The position numbers and the translations under genes are program-made. Below the pieces are notes generated by a model. The model had not been told where the DNA came from. It saw only the letters and a list, made by a program, of their open reading frames with translations, and made no database searches. Below are positions 46,071 to 57,600 of a DNA stretch of 64,000 bases, piece after piece. The DNA comes from Pseudisothecium myosuroides (taxonomy: Eukaryota; Streptophyta; Bryopsida; Hypnales; Lembophyllaceae): the NCBI GenBank assembly GCA_951799445.1, contig OX637287.1, positions 49,815,724 to 49,879,723 of the forward strand, read 5' to 3'. Position 1 is the stretch's first letter. Each line of letters opens with the position of its first letter.

Positions 46071-48207
46071 ATGTATAACGGTATCGGTTTGTCGACGCCG
46101 CGCGGATCCGGCACGAATGGCTACATCCAGACGAACAAGTTCTTCGTGAAGGCGCGACCCGTGCGATCGGAGGAGAAGGAATTTCAAACGGGTCAGGGCG
46201 CCGGCGGCGTGTTGCGGAAGGCTAACAAGGAGATTCTGGAGCATGATCGCAAGAGGCGGATTGAGCTCAAGCTGATCGAGCTCGAGGACCAGCTGGTGGA
46301 TCAGGGCTATCCCGATGAGGAAGTATTAGAGCGTGTGGAAGTTTTGCGCAAGGGTTTGGAAGCGGCAGGGGCTGAGGATGGAGACGATGCGTCTGCAGGG
46401 CTGGATACTAGGTATGTTTCTATTTTTGTGTGTGCATTATCGCATAAGTTTGAACCGGGCAACATTGTTCGTAGTGAGGCTCCCGTCAGTGCCGCGGAAC
46501 TTCTAAAAGATGAAGCACACCGAAATCGTCTTCGGTTATTAAGCATTCTTGAAATCTGAAACCCTGACATAGGTACACGGTTTATAAATTCTTTGGTGAC
46601 AGAAAATTGAATTTGAAACTTCTGTGGAACTGTATAACTGGTTGTAACTGTGTTTATGTGTGTGCGGGTTTGAGTACTATCAGTCTGTAGCTTCATAGAG
46701 GACTCTACCGTTTCTACGTCTTCAGGCCACTGGTTCATTTCCGAATCCAGTGTTTAAGTTTTCTCAGAGTCATTGTCGCCGATGAAATTTCAGTCAACAG
46801 ATTGATATATTCATGTTCTTCTTTCTTGAGGTGCAATTACCCGACTTGCACAATTCCGATACAGTCTAAGAATCTTCCAGCCTGGATTTCAGGTCATGTT
46901 CGGACTCCTGCATGTGTTCCGAGTACAACGTTCGTTCAGATTCCGCAAGCTGGAGAACTCTGACTTCTGTTCTAATCAAATCGAGTCTAGTAATTGTACT
47001 TCACCCAGTCATGACAAAATAGGGTTTTATGAAGGTTTGAAATCCTGTTCAGCTAGGGTACATAATTGTTCCTTCCGGTCAGATTACTGATCTGAAGGCT
47101 CCCCGTTGGAGCCAACCGGCGAGATCTCACCGTAAGTCGGTTATGCAACCCGTACTTGTTACGACTATTTCTAGGGTTGAGAGAATGAATCTGTGTTACC
47201 CGACTTGCAGAAAATAGTTTTTTTGTCTCTTCTTTTTCTGGAATTAAGCATGTGTGTTTAGGTTCATGTTTTGAACTTGAGGGAGAGACGGATATCCTGG
47301 AGGAGGTGCTGCTTGTAACGGAGGGAAGATGCCATGTTTCACCATTCTGAGAGCGAATAATAGAAAAAACTATGTAAATAAGATACAACAGTATCGTATA
47401 ATATCTCAGAACACTTTAAATTTACTCAAGGTTAAAGTTTAAGATTTGCGATGTCATTAAGATTTCCTGGAATCATGAGCTTGTCAGTTTTCTTGAGGTC
47501 CTCGAGAGCATCAATTAGTGAGTGTAGTTTGAGTTTTCTAGGATCATGAATTGGTTTTGGGTTTAGGCACATAAAACTGTGTGCTGTCTTGACTAAATTA
47601 CCAAGCTGGTGCGCCTGTTTACAGAGATACTGCATTCTGATATGTTGTATTTGCTTCCTTTTGTAGGATGAATACTACTCAGAGCCATCACATTGCTGCA
47701 CAGAAAGAAAAGATGTTGGAGACAATGCGAGATGCCCTGGGATTGAAAGAGGTTAAGGAGGGTGAAGCTTTTGATCGGGAGTTGCAAGAGCAGAAAAAAC
47801 AGGAGCGCATAATGGTCAGGGAAGAGAAAGACCGGGAAAAGCGTGAGAAACAGGCGGCCATCGAGGAGGAAGAGAAGCGGCAGAAGAAAGAGAAGCGGCG
47901 TGAGGAAAAGCGTCGGCAACGGGAGCAAGAGGAGGAAGAGCATAAGCAGAGAAAACGTGAGCGCAAGGCTCAAAGGGAGATTGAAGAGGAGGAACGGCGT
48001 CAAAGGAAAAAAGAACTGAAGGAGAAGAGAGAGCAGGACGACGAGCGAACTCACAAAAGGAAAAGAGACGACTTGGATTCTAGGGGTGAAAGAAAGCACC
48101 AGGAACATAATTCTAGTGATCGGAGGTTGAAAGAGCTTGATGATGAAGATTCTAGACCTCGTGATACTAGAGAAATGGAAAGAGGATTCAAGTCGTCGAG
48201 GCACTGA
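46071..48207 (+). CDS. CWC21/SRRM2-type spliceosomal protein, truncated frame
   Basis: Exons 46071..46411 and 47667..48207; donor ACTAG|GTATGT, acceptor TTTTGTAG|GATG, frame kept through a split Arg codon; 293 aa to the first stop. The N-terminus MYNGIGLSTPRGSGTNGYIQ is the near-invariant start of eukaryotic CWC21/SRRM2 proteins. Residues 52-97 (NKEILEHDRKRRIELKLIEL...) form the cwf21 domain, which binds the spliceosome core (Prp8/Snu114 in yeast). Exon 2 starts with the family's QSHHIAAQKEKMLETMR motif, then a long E/K/R-rich charged helix. Normal plant homologues continue beyond this stop; the missing C-terminus is present downstream but out of frame (see 48203-48591). The ATG is the only start matching the family, with a telo-box just upstream. 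Confidence 0.85.
46412..47666 (+). other. Intron of the CWC21-like gene (1255 bp)
   Basis: GT...AG intron with a pyrimidine-rich 3' end (TTTGCTTCCTTTTGTAG). No internal gene or transposon recognised. Confidence 0.85.
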
Positions 48208-48591
48208 GAGGCATGCTGAAGTTCAGGTACCAGGGAAAACAGACATGAATGGTCTCTCTTCGAGGCCAGGAAGTAAAGGAAGGCCCCCTAAGCCTGGGTA
48301 GCAGCTCTCAGATGCAGAAAGGGCGGCTCGGCTAGCTGAGATGCAATCTAATGCTGATGTTCATGAGGAACAGAGTTGGCAACGTTTGAAACGCGCTGCA
48401 GATGCAGATAATGTCGAAGCGAATTGAACGGAGAAAGAGAAGTCCAATGAGCAAGTCATTGCTGATACTCAGAAAAGTTTTTTTGGAGCGGAGAGGCCAG
48501 TGCCTCCACCATTGAAAAGAGCGTAAAACGGCGGGCACATTTCATTGAGAGGTCAAGTGTAGACAACGAACGAAATGCTTTGAGGAGATGA
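48203..48591 (+). pseudogene. Broken C-terminal part of the CWC21-like gene
   Basis: Continues the homology after the stop at 48205-48207 but in the next frame: ERHAEV..., then a LSDAERAARLAEMQ / VHEEQSWQRLKRAAD block typical of the plant family, interrupted by TAG (48299-48301) and TGA (48425-48427). Near 48500 the original frame is resumed, giving TIEKSVKRRAHF and the terminal NAFRR before a TGA ending at 48591. Two frameshifts and two nonsense codons in 390 bp point to decay of the 3' part (or a badly assembled stretch), in contrast to the clean N-terminus. Confidence 0.75.
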
Positions 48592-49473
48592 GCAGACGGT
48601 TTGGATTTTGATCAAACATTCTCGCAGCTTGTGGTTGAGGAACCCTGTATTCTTGGAGCGCAGTTTAGCATGATGCCGCAGGCTTCTCTTACTTCAAGGT
48701 TGGTGAAAGATGTTTTCACTTTGCTTCCTGTATCATTGACTTACCACTCTGGAACCTCCACAAGCTCGTACATCCTGTCTTGGTAGACTAAGGTAGAGGA
48801 TACTATTTGCGTCATTTTGACATAAGTAGGAGTGATTTTTGGAAGATGTATATCGATTACAAGATTTTTGGAAGATGTATATTAAAAGAGCCAATCTGTT
48901 CAACGGACTTAAAGAGTGCGTCAATTATATTGCGAGTATCCCAAGTGCATTCCATGGGGGATGGTATAATTAATCTTGCCATGGCTTATCTACGGGGTCG
49001 GCAGTTTTTGAAGGTTCTAAGAATCTGGATTTGATAGATCATTTATGGAGTCCACGTAGTTCCAAGATGGCCGACGAGCTCACAGAGCCCTGCAGGGTAT
49101 TTTCATGTTGGATACACCGACCGACTCCCAATAACTCTCGAGATTTTGACTTGGAGATATGAAGAGGAATATCTGGAATTCACCAATTCAGTAAGCCTTA
49201 CAAACTGGTACACATCGCATTTATTTCTCAACTTACATAGAAAATGATTCGTGATAGTTGTAACGGTCAAATGCTTATTAACAGATTCACGCATACATAT
49301 ATCCTCTGGACTGAGCTGTTTTGATCTGCCAAAACATAAAACAGAGAAGCTTTGGCAAATCTCCACAGAGCACTGTCAGCAAACGGAAGCGCAGTGGCAA
49401 TCCTTGAAAATTTCGCCATGAAAATTTCTGCAAGCATTTCTGGAACTGTACGACGATGTTTGAGATGAGCTTC
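48592..49473. other. Convergent intergenic region
   Basis: Shared 3' space of the CWC21-like gene (+) and the SMP gene (-). A TAAGGTAGAGGATAC at 48790 resembles a lone AGGTAGAGG transposon end; no partner seen. Confidence 0.5.
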
Positions 49474-50652
49474 TCAAACTTGATTACTCGCATGAGTGGT
49501 GGTTCCGTGTTCGACACGGATATGGGTCTGCAATTTCTGTGATTTGCCATCGAGCACACCACGCTCAGTGCCGATGTCCTTGGTGCCCACGGGAGGCACG
49601 ATATTCTCCCGCAGGTTGAACGCCGCGGCACTCTGTACTCGGGCTGCCGCAGAACCCTTGCCAGTGTCATGCCCGGCTTTGGCTTCCGCGCTTCGGATTT
49701 GGCCTGCCATTTCGGGAGTTATTGGCACTCCATGAATCTTATGGCTCTGCAACCAAGCCGGAAGCATCGTCAGAAACGAAGCTATGGCGAAATACTACTA
49801 ATTACGAGGTCACAGTGCATGTTTTCTCATATCTTCTGCAATAAGAGTCAATTCTCAGACATGATTTGAAAATTAGATGGTATTTATGTTTTTTGGGACT
49901 TCACGAATCTCCTTGATGTGGAACCCACAAGAACAAAGGCGGCCGCATCATCGAAACCGAGATATGGCGAAAATTCTACCAATTAGAGGGTGTCGGTGCA
50001 AGTTTTCTTTTCTGTAATAACAGGCAATATATTGTCGAATGCAATGTGAAACTCTAGTCCTGCGGCTAAGAATTGCAAGAGTCTCAAAATGAAAAGAAAC
50101 AGGGAAATCTTGTCCTAGAATTCCAGAACCCTTACACCCCCTATTGTCATTGTTCACTGTACCGAAACTCCAATACGGACTAGATAATGCCCATGGAGGG
50201 TGCCGATAGAGCCCCATCACATAAGTATTAAATATTTGATTAGTGTCGCGAGGAGCGCTAATTACAGGACGGTTATAATTTGCTTGTAGCCGATCGTAGA
50301 ACGCCACTTAGAAGAAAATTCTGGTCGAGACCGTTACGGTGTTAAAATGTGCGATATCCACTGCGAGGTTCTTTAATTCCCTTCTTTCCTTTTAGAACAC
50401 CGCGTGATTCGAGTCTCAAATTCTCCTCAAAAGTACGTAGCAGCCCTCAGCTCAAGTAAAGCTTCGAAGTCTCAAAGAATTGCTTCCTGACACCCTAGCT
50501 AATGAACATTTTAGGCTGAGCGAGTCTAGCAAGTAGAAAGTACTAACCTCGTTAGGCTTCCCGCCGATGTTTTCAACGTTGGGAATGTCTTCGGCAGTAA
50601 CAGGCCCCTCGGGAACCACCAAACCGGGGATATCAGATGATTCAGTTGCCAT
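49474..50652 (-). CDS. Seed maturation protein (SMP/LEA-5 type) domain protein
   Basis: Two exons: complement(join(49474..49746,50548..50652)), 125 aa; donor AACGAG|GTTAGT, acceptor GGTTGCAG|AGC, phase 0. Exon 1 encodes MATESSDIPGLVVPEGPVTA..., exon 2 the SMP-like core PEMAGQIRSAEAKAG...GSAAARVQSAAAFN, then a polar tail ending ASNQV. SMP proteins are small, hydrophilic late-embryogenesis-abundant proteins that accumulate in seeds, spores or desiccating vegetative tissue. It contains a single SMP unit, shorter than the usual multi-unit seed proteins. Start chosen at 50652; an upstream in-frame ATG at 50676 would add eight residues (MLQVDSFS). ACGTGGC cores upstream fit ABA control. Convergent with the CWC21-like gene. 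Confidence 0.75.
49747..50547 (-). other. Intron of the SMP gene with internal duplication
   Basis: 801-bp intron. It contains two diverged copies of a ~75-bp block (about 49775-49850 and 49953-50030) sharing ATGGCGAAA, CTA(C/A)(T/C)AATTA and a (C/A)AG(T/G)TTTTC... ending, roughly 180 bp apart. Confidence 0.7.
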
Positions 50653-51010
50653 ACTGAAGGAATCAACCTGCAGCACTTCCAGAAAACTTTGACAAGAAAA
50701 AAATTTGGGATTAGAATCTCCTGGTCACTGAAGCTGCAGATTGAACAACGCGCACTACAAAATCTCTCAGAAATTTGCAGAAGCTCTCACCAGTAGAGTG
50801 GTGTCTTTCGATCGCTTGCACTTCAACAAGATGGTTGCAAGAAGGAATTGCGATCAAGGACTGTACAGTAGTTCGATCGAGCTGCTATCCAGTGATTGTT
50901 GTCCATAAATTCAACAGAACTGGTGGATAGATTGACGACCGGGAAGTCTACTATAGAGGAGATATCAATGTACCTCTCACGCTCTGCATGATTGTTCGTC
51001 TTCAACATAT

Positions 51011-51170
51011 GCCACGTTGCCGTTGCAGAATGGAAGTTGCACTTCCAATTGGCAATTGGCAATTGTAGACAGTTTGGCAACAGCAGACTGCATGCAGCAA
51101 TTTGGCGAGAGTAAGTTAACCTACCTTCATGAGAGTGCAAGACTTGGCTTGGCCCCGCGTTGAACGTGGC
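51011..51170. promoter_or_regulatory. ABRE-like cores upstream of the SMP gene
   Basis: ACGTGGC on the minus strand at 51011-51017 and on the plus strand at 51164-51170, about 360 and 510 bp upstream of the SMP start codon. The motif is the core of ABA-responsive elements, in keeping with a desiccation gene. Two 7-mers alone are only weak evidence. Confidence 0.45.
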
Positions 51171-51360
51171 CTTTCCCAGACAAGTGGACAGGTCCATGGC
51201 CTCCAACGAGGACAGAAAATTTATTGTTTGGGACCTGGATCGACAAATGTTGGAAGGCACAACATCCTTCAATGCATGGGAGACGCGGAGTCCTTGTACA
51301 CAGTACAGTAGGGTCCAAACATCTTACAAACTGCCTATTGTGCCATTAAAAGAATAACTA

Positions 51361-51765
51361 AGGTAGAGCCATCCATTTCCGACCAATGACCCATTCCCGA
51401 CCTATAGGTGTATGTATTTCTAACCAAGCTTAGAATGTGGTTTTTTTCCCTTTTCAAGATTGGAAGTAATAAATACATGACACACGTCCTAAGTTGTGAA
51501 AAAGAAAGTAGGAAATAATGATTTATTTAGGAAAAAAGCTCTCAAATGATTGAAATTGGAAGAGTCTAGACATTGGCCATGGATTTGGAGCACTTTTTGC
51601 CTCCCAAAATTCATAGTAATTTCAGTTCAAGCGATTTAAAATTACCAAATTTTTTGCAATCCTTGTCATTTCTATCGATGTACCTCTGAAAAATATTTGT
51701 TTTGCCTTCACTACTCCACATCACGTAAGAATTCCTTATTTAGTGGGTTATGGGTGGCTCTACCT
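51361..51765. mobile_element. MITE, AGGTAGAGCCATCC family (405 bp)
   Basis: Ends AGGTAGAGCCATCCA and (reverse complement) AGGTAGAGCCACCCA, TA on both sides. Termini are related to the AGGTAGAGGCAC elements but the interior differs. Confidence 0.85.
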
Positions 51766-52067
51766 TAGACCTAAAATTGCACAAATAAGCTTTGTGGCAT
51801 GACCAATGTGCTTTAGAAAATGAACAATAATTTTTGTATATTGGTGATTGAAGGATTATGAATCAAAATGCAAGTGGTTCTATAATTTTTGGACACATTG
51901 TGAATTAGTTATAAATTTTCGAAGATGCAAGGTGTAGGGTGCTAAAAGTGTAGGTGATGCCAAAACCCATTTGATGCACATAAAGAAATGTCATTAGAAG
52001 TATTGTAACATGTCACAGAGAAGAAGTTAAACTAACAAAAAGTATATCCAAAATTGACCACTTATAA

Positions 52068-52240
52068 GGTTTCCACCTCTATAGTATTATAAATAAAATT
52101 GCACACTACTCAAAATGGCCCCCAACTCACCTTATACTTGTCCTTGTAATGTGCACCATTTGGGGTATCTTCCCTATTCATTTTCCCTTCAAAAATAGGG
52201 GACAATTTTGTGGAGTGGTCCATTTTAGGTGTAGTTACCT
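52068..52240. mobile_element. Small TA-flanked MITE (173 bp)
   Basis: Ends AGGTTTCCACCTCTATAG and (reverse complement) AGGTAACTACACCTAAAATG, TA on both sides; another member of the AGGT-ended group. Confidence 0.6.
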
Positions 52241-52264
52241 TATAGAGTACAATTGACATCTTTC

Positions 52265-53272
52265 ATCTTACATAATTAAATTAAATTCGTATACATTCCC
52301 AATCAAGTATACCAAATTTTAATTTCAAAAAACCAAAACTCCATTTTTGGTGAATTTTTTCATGGTTTTACATGATTATTTCTTTGAAAAACACTGGTGA
52401 TAAATTTTTTTTAATTCAAATGCACAAATATATAGGAAACATCCATATGCACATCTTTCCTTCAATAAGCATCTCCAAAAAAGTTTCAAAATTCCTTCTA
52501 TAGACATTTCAATGTTGAGGTGACAATATCCTAATTTTGGAGAATAGATATTTTTTTATTGTACTTAGATTTTGGCAAGATTATTATACCATCATGCTAA
52601 AATATATAAAATTAGTTACAATATGAGGGGCAAATAGCAAAACCTAGTTAAAATACAAAGATATCTATTTTACAAAATTTGGTTATATGACACCTCACAT
52701 TGAACTCTGCCTAGATTATATTTTTGTTACTTATTAATGGGGTGTTTTTTTAATACATTAGAAGAATTTTGAGGCCTCCAAGAGACTGCGAGTTATCAGG
52801 CCCTGGGAACTCTGGGAACGCCCTGGGAACAGTAATCTGACATGGTCAAGAGAGTGCCACGTCAGAAAATAATAAAAGAATTAATTTTTAAATATTTTTT
52901 TTCAAATATATATATATTTTTTAATATATTTTAAAATTTTAAATAATATTATAATATTTTTTTATTTTTTTATTTTTTATTATTTTAATATTATGACTGT
53001 TCCCAGCTGCGGGAACAGCCCTGAAACGGCCTCTTGGAGGCCTCAAATTTCTTCTAATGTGAAAGATGTTTGTATAGATGTTTTCTACATATCTATACAA
53101 TTGAATTAAAAAAATTCATCACCAATTTTTTTCAATAAAATATTATGCAAAACCATGAAAATCAACTTTAAAAAATGACCAAAAATGAAATTCTGCTTTT
53201 CAGAAATTGAAATTTGGTATGCTTGAGTGGAATTGTGTAAAAATTGAATGTTAATTATGCAAGACAAAAAAT
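52265..53272. repeat. Long-TIR foldback transposon, copy 2, with nested MITE
   Basis: Collinear with 41450-42184 on both arms (GTTTTACATGATTAT, AAGCATCTCCAAAAAAGTTT, AGATGTTTGTATAGATGTTTTC). The right arm is interrupted by a MITE at 52756-53059. Confidence 0.8.
52756..53059. mobile_element. MITE, CATTAGAAG family (304 bp)
   Basis: Well-preserved ends CATTAGAAGAATTTTGAGGC and (reverse complement) CATTAGAAGAAATTTGAGGC. GC-rich shoulders (GGGAACTCTGGGAACGCCC; inverse at the right) surround a pure A/T core. Nested in the foldback. Confidence 0.85.
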
Positions 53273-54085
53273 TCTAATTATTTTCTATACTACTGTATGC
53301 CAAAAAAATTGAATGGCAGAATAGACAATTTGTAAGATGATTGGATCCTACTACTGTAGTGTGACTTGGCTTTTGTTTTTTTAGTTATTCAATAATGTCA
53401 AAATCAAATTTCTTTAAAAAATTAAGAGACAAATAGCAAAATTTGTGGAAAATAAGTAAGAGTTTTTTTGAAAACTTCACTAATAAAGGGCTAGTGTTGG
53501 AAGGGTGTTGAATTTGTAGCTTACATGCTCAAAATGTCAAGAGTTACAGTAGCACAACTCATGAATTACACCATTTGGCTCTCATATTCACAAATATCAA
53601 ATGTTGTTAACAAATAAATGAACTACTACCAATACCTTGAACCGTTTTGAAGCCCACTTCTTCAATTGTTAACAAAATTATTATAACAATTAAATTGTTT
53701 ATGCTTTTACAATTATCTTAAATTTCCAAGGACATGACATTTCAATCACAGTGAAGAAATGACAAATTGTCAAATAATTACAAGACTACAAAACCGAAAT
53801 CATCATTAACTCATATAAGTGTAAACAAATCACTTTGGATAAAAAAAATAATTGTTTCGTCATTGCAAAGACAAAAGCCATGTCACACTACGGTATATAG
53901 CATCACTATACCAAAAATATAAAATCCTATTATACAATATCATTGTACAAAAAATATACTTATACTAAAAACATCTTTAGTATTATAGAAAAACATCGTC
54001 TCAGGAAAATACAAGGATTCTCTATTGTTGCAATAAATTTTTGTTTATTCCATCAGTGTAACTCATTCTTTTGTCTTCCAACCAA
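53273..54085. other. AT-rich intergenic, no gene seen
   Basis: No supported feature. Confidence 0.5.
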
Positions 54086-54656
54086 GGTCATTGCAAGAAA
54101 CACTTGTCTTCTTTTTCAGTGTCTCCTTGGCCTTGGACAAGTGTTTTTTTGCTCATAACTTTTGCATTGTATGTCCATTTTCTATAAAATTTGACATGAA
54201 GGTACATGCTCGGTATATGTGGTAGTTCCATAGTTGTAAACATTGAGTTTTTATTTTTATTTTTTAAAATTATTTTATTATTTTTAAACAAATCCCAATT
54301 GGATGTCTACCTTGGCCATTTTAGGGTGGTTTTCCAAAAATGCAAATGGTTGAGAAGAAGATCTATAAGTTAGGAAAAAAAAAATTTAAAATTTTTTTTT
54401 TTTATAAATTTTTTACTATTTTCGAAAAATCAAATTCCAAACTATCTATTTTTCTACATTTTCCTTCATTCTTTTTTTGTGCATAATTTTTAGAGATAAA
54501 TTTTTCTAGGCCTGAATTTTCAGATTTATCCTATTTTGAATGCTTTGCAAATTATCCATATTTTTATTTTATTTAAAAAAAATTATTCCAAAAGTTGGAA
54601 TATTCTAATACTCAATATAATTTGAGCCAAAAACAAGAAGTGTTTCTTGCAACTAG
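54086..54656. mobile_element. Non-autonomous DNA transposon, TTGCAAG family (copy e)
   Basis: Ends GGTCATTGCAAGAAACACTT and (reverse complement) GTTGCAAGAAACACTTC. About 570 bp, very A/T-rich. Target duplication uncertain. Confidence 0.65.
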
Positions 54657-57600
54657 CAACCAACCATAAGGCTCTTAGTGACTCAAAGCAAAAAAGAATC
54701 TCCATCAATCCATCATTGATAATCCAACTAACTATTTGTGGAAGAAAAAATAGTTTTGGTAGAGTTGTTGTTCCTAGTAAAACTGTATTTTTTGTTGTAC
54801 CAAAGAAAATATTTTCGTGGGGTCAAGTGTTTATTGCTCACTTTTCATCCAAAAACACCGGCTTGGGCTTGTTTGGCATACTACTAGGGATGCTCTTAGA
54901 GTGGCCTACAATACACAAGCTTGTATAATTCAAGATTTTTACAATAGTAGAAGCTTTTTTTATGGAAAACAAAGGGTCCCTTGCCTTGAAATTCAAGAAT
55001 GTTCTAAGACACAACTTGAGTACTTGAACCAAAAGGTCTATACATATGGCTCCAAAATCAAATTTAAAGAATTTGAAATGATTTAATTACAACATTATTA
55101 ATTTAAATCAGCCAAGTAGATTGGATGTCTTTCAATTGGTAAATAAAGTATGTTCACTACCCAATGCAAAACCTACATTGGATTAAAAAAAGCGGCAATA
55201 CCATAAATCTGATATTGATGATGCAAGATGAACACAAGGAAAAGATAGAGCGTAAAAAAATCTAGTATCTATTATTGGCACACTTAAAAATAATACTTAT
55301 AATATACACATACAATGTCCAAATAATATATGTTTATTGCTTAAGTGCATTGGAATCCTTTTTCACTTAGACAATAAGATCCAATATAAACGGCTTATAT
55401 TTTATAAAAGTAATTATGTTGAAATGCTATTAGTCTCAATTATGGGTGCACTTACCCTAGTGTATAGTACATTAATTTTTTGACTATAATTTGTCAAACT
55501 TTGACAAATAATTTAATCTAGCTATGAACTTATAACTAATGTAAACAAGTAATTTCCAATTCAACTGGCCTTATGACCTTATTAAATTTGGTCTTATGTG
55601 CTTATTGAATTTGGTTTTTGGATGAAAAAATGATGGCTAGTCTTAACTTATGAAAGTGCAATTTCAAGTGCTTAGGGTTAATTTAGGCACTTGGATTAAT
55701 TCATATCAATTTCATATTAAATAGGTAGCACATGAAATAGTTGTTTGCCATGGGTTACTTATTTTATTGATTTAGACAATGGTTCCAATCCCATTGGGTG
55801 TATGCATCTAATTCTGTATTTAATTTTTTTATTAAAAATATTGATTCTATATTTTGAAATATTTATATACAAGTACATATAATTTCAACTAAGATTTTGA
55901 TCTTTGTATGGAAAGAGCCCAATCTAGATTCTTATTTAATTCCTATAAGTCTTAGGAAAGGAAGAAAATATAGATCTAGAGCTCTTCAGATAAAATAAAA
56001 GATGGCTTGAAAGGAATCGATTAAGGCATGAAATCTTTATTTTTGCAAGTTTTTCCTTTCTTTCTATTCCTTTATGAAATGATTTATAACCTAGAACAAA
56101 AATCATGAAGTAATGAGTGATGACGCTAATGACGTAGCAGAAGAGTAGACAACAATTTTTATTTTCAATATACGTAGATGTATTTCAACTATTTAAAAAA
56201 AAAATTATTAGTAAATCATGAAAACATTTATAATGCACCTAGCTAGTGAATGCTGCAACTTTTTAAAGCAAAATGCAAATAACTTATAATTAAAGGCTGA
56301 TTGTGGGCTCAATTATATCAAATGAGTTGACACAAGGTTGTAACTTTAAAAAGAAACCATTCATCTTTTTACAAATTTGAGTAGTCCCTTGCTTAATTCT
56401 TGAACTCTTGGTGTAAATCACCTATTGAAGAATTTAAAAACTTATATTTGACCAGGTTATACATTGTAAGCAATTTTAAAAGATTTATTAGAGGGTTTTT
56501 TTGTTTGTTTGAGTGCATATTTGTTTGTTCTTCACTTAACAATATAGAAATTTTCAAATTTAAACTAGAGTTTCCACAACATGATAAATGAATATAGTCA
56601 TCTTAAAATAATAAATGATTTGATCTTAAGTCATAAAAGACCTAAACTTTAATATTTATATAGATTGTAAGTAAAAGTTACAGTCTAAAAGTTTATTGTG
56701 GGAGTTAGATGAAATGGAAGAAATACATTGGCAAGTTTGTTGAAAATACAATATATATATATATATATATATTTTTTTTTTGTTTAGAATTGTAATTAGC
56801 ATACCAACACTATCATTGAATAAAATGAAGTCTAAATTACACATTTGCCTATTGGGGCTCCTTTAGGATCTTTGCTTTTTCCTCCTTTCTGAAGTCATTC
56901 TTGATATTCAATTTCTTTAGAATCTCTTGAATTGTCATTTTTGTGGTTATATTTATTATAATTTGTCATATTAGAGTGAGCATGTTTTTAAAGTGCATAT
57001 AATCAGATACTTGATTATACTATATATTGTCTTTATTAGTACATTTTTCATGACCGAACCTTCAACAATGAAGAACAATAAGGCATAAAGTCATGAACAA
57101 AATATAAATTAACAATCTAATTAAAAAAATCTCTATTTGTACTTTAATCATTCTATCAAAATATATGATTACTTTGTTTAGAGAGTGGGTTGCTTGTTTA
57201 CTTCTTTCAAAAATTCATTATATCAATTGCCAACTAATTGCAAGTTTCCTAGTCTGTATTAGCAAGACAAAATCTCTATAATTTTAATTAAGTCACAATA
57301 TTTTAATTGAAAAAAAATATTGTTATTTAAAGGTTTTGACAACCTTTGCAAGTTTGCCTACAGTAGACAATTTGCCAAAACAAAGACAATTAAAATATTG
57401 ATTCAGATATTAATTTTACACATTTCATCCAAAATATGCCAATCATATTTGGAATTCTAAAATATGATTGGCAATGCTTTAAGCTTGGAACGACTTTGCG
57501 GACTATAAGTGTCCAATGAATGATTTTTTTATATTTTTTAACACATACAAGAGGTTTTAGACAATATATTTGAATATCTTTTTACCTCTTTGATGAAGTT

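Noticed and set aside
47593..48204. 203-codon minus-strand frame
   Set aside because: Antisense shadow of the Glu/Lys/Arg-rich exon 2 of the CWC21-like gene.
48789..48803. Lone AGGTAGAGG transposon end
   Set aside because: No inverted partner within 1 kb, so no element is claimed.
51160..51357. WD40-like fragment (EDRKFIVWDLDRQ)
   Set aside because: One short WD-like match without further repeats or exons; it lies in the SMP promoter region.
54817..55086. Possible AP2/ERF-like stretch (TTRDALRVAYNTQA)
   Set aside because: Vaguely recalls the WLGTF...AARAYD region, but spacing is off, the upstream half of the domain is in other frames and key residues are missing.
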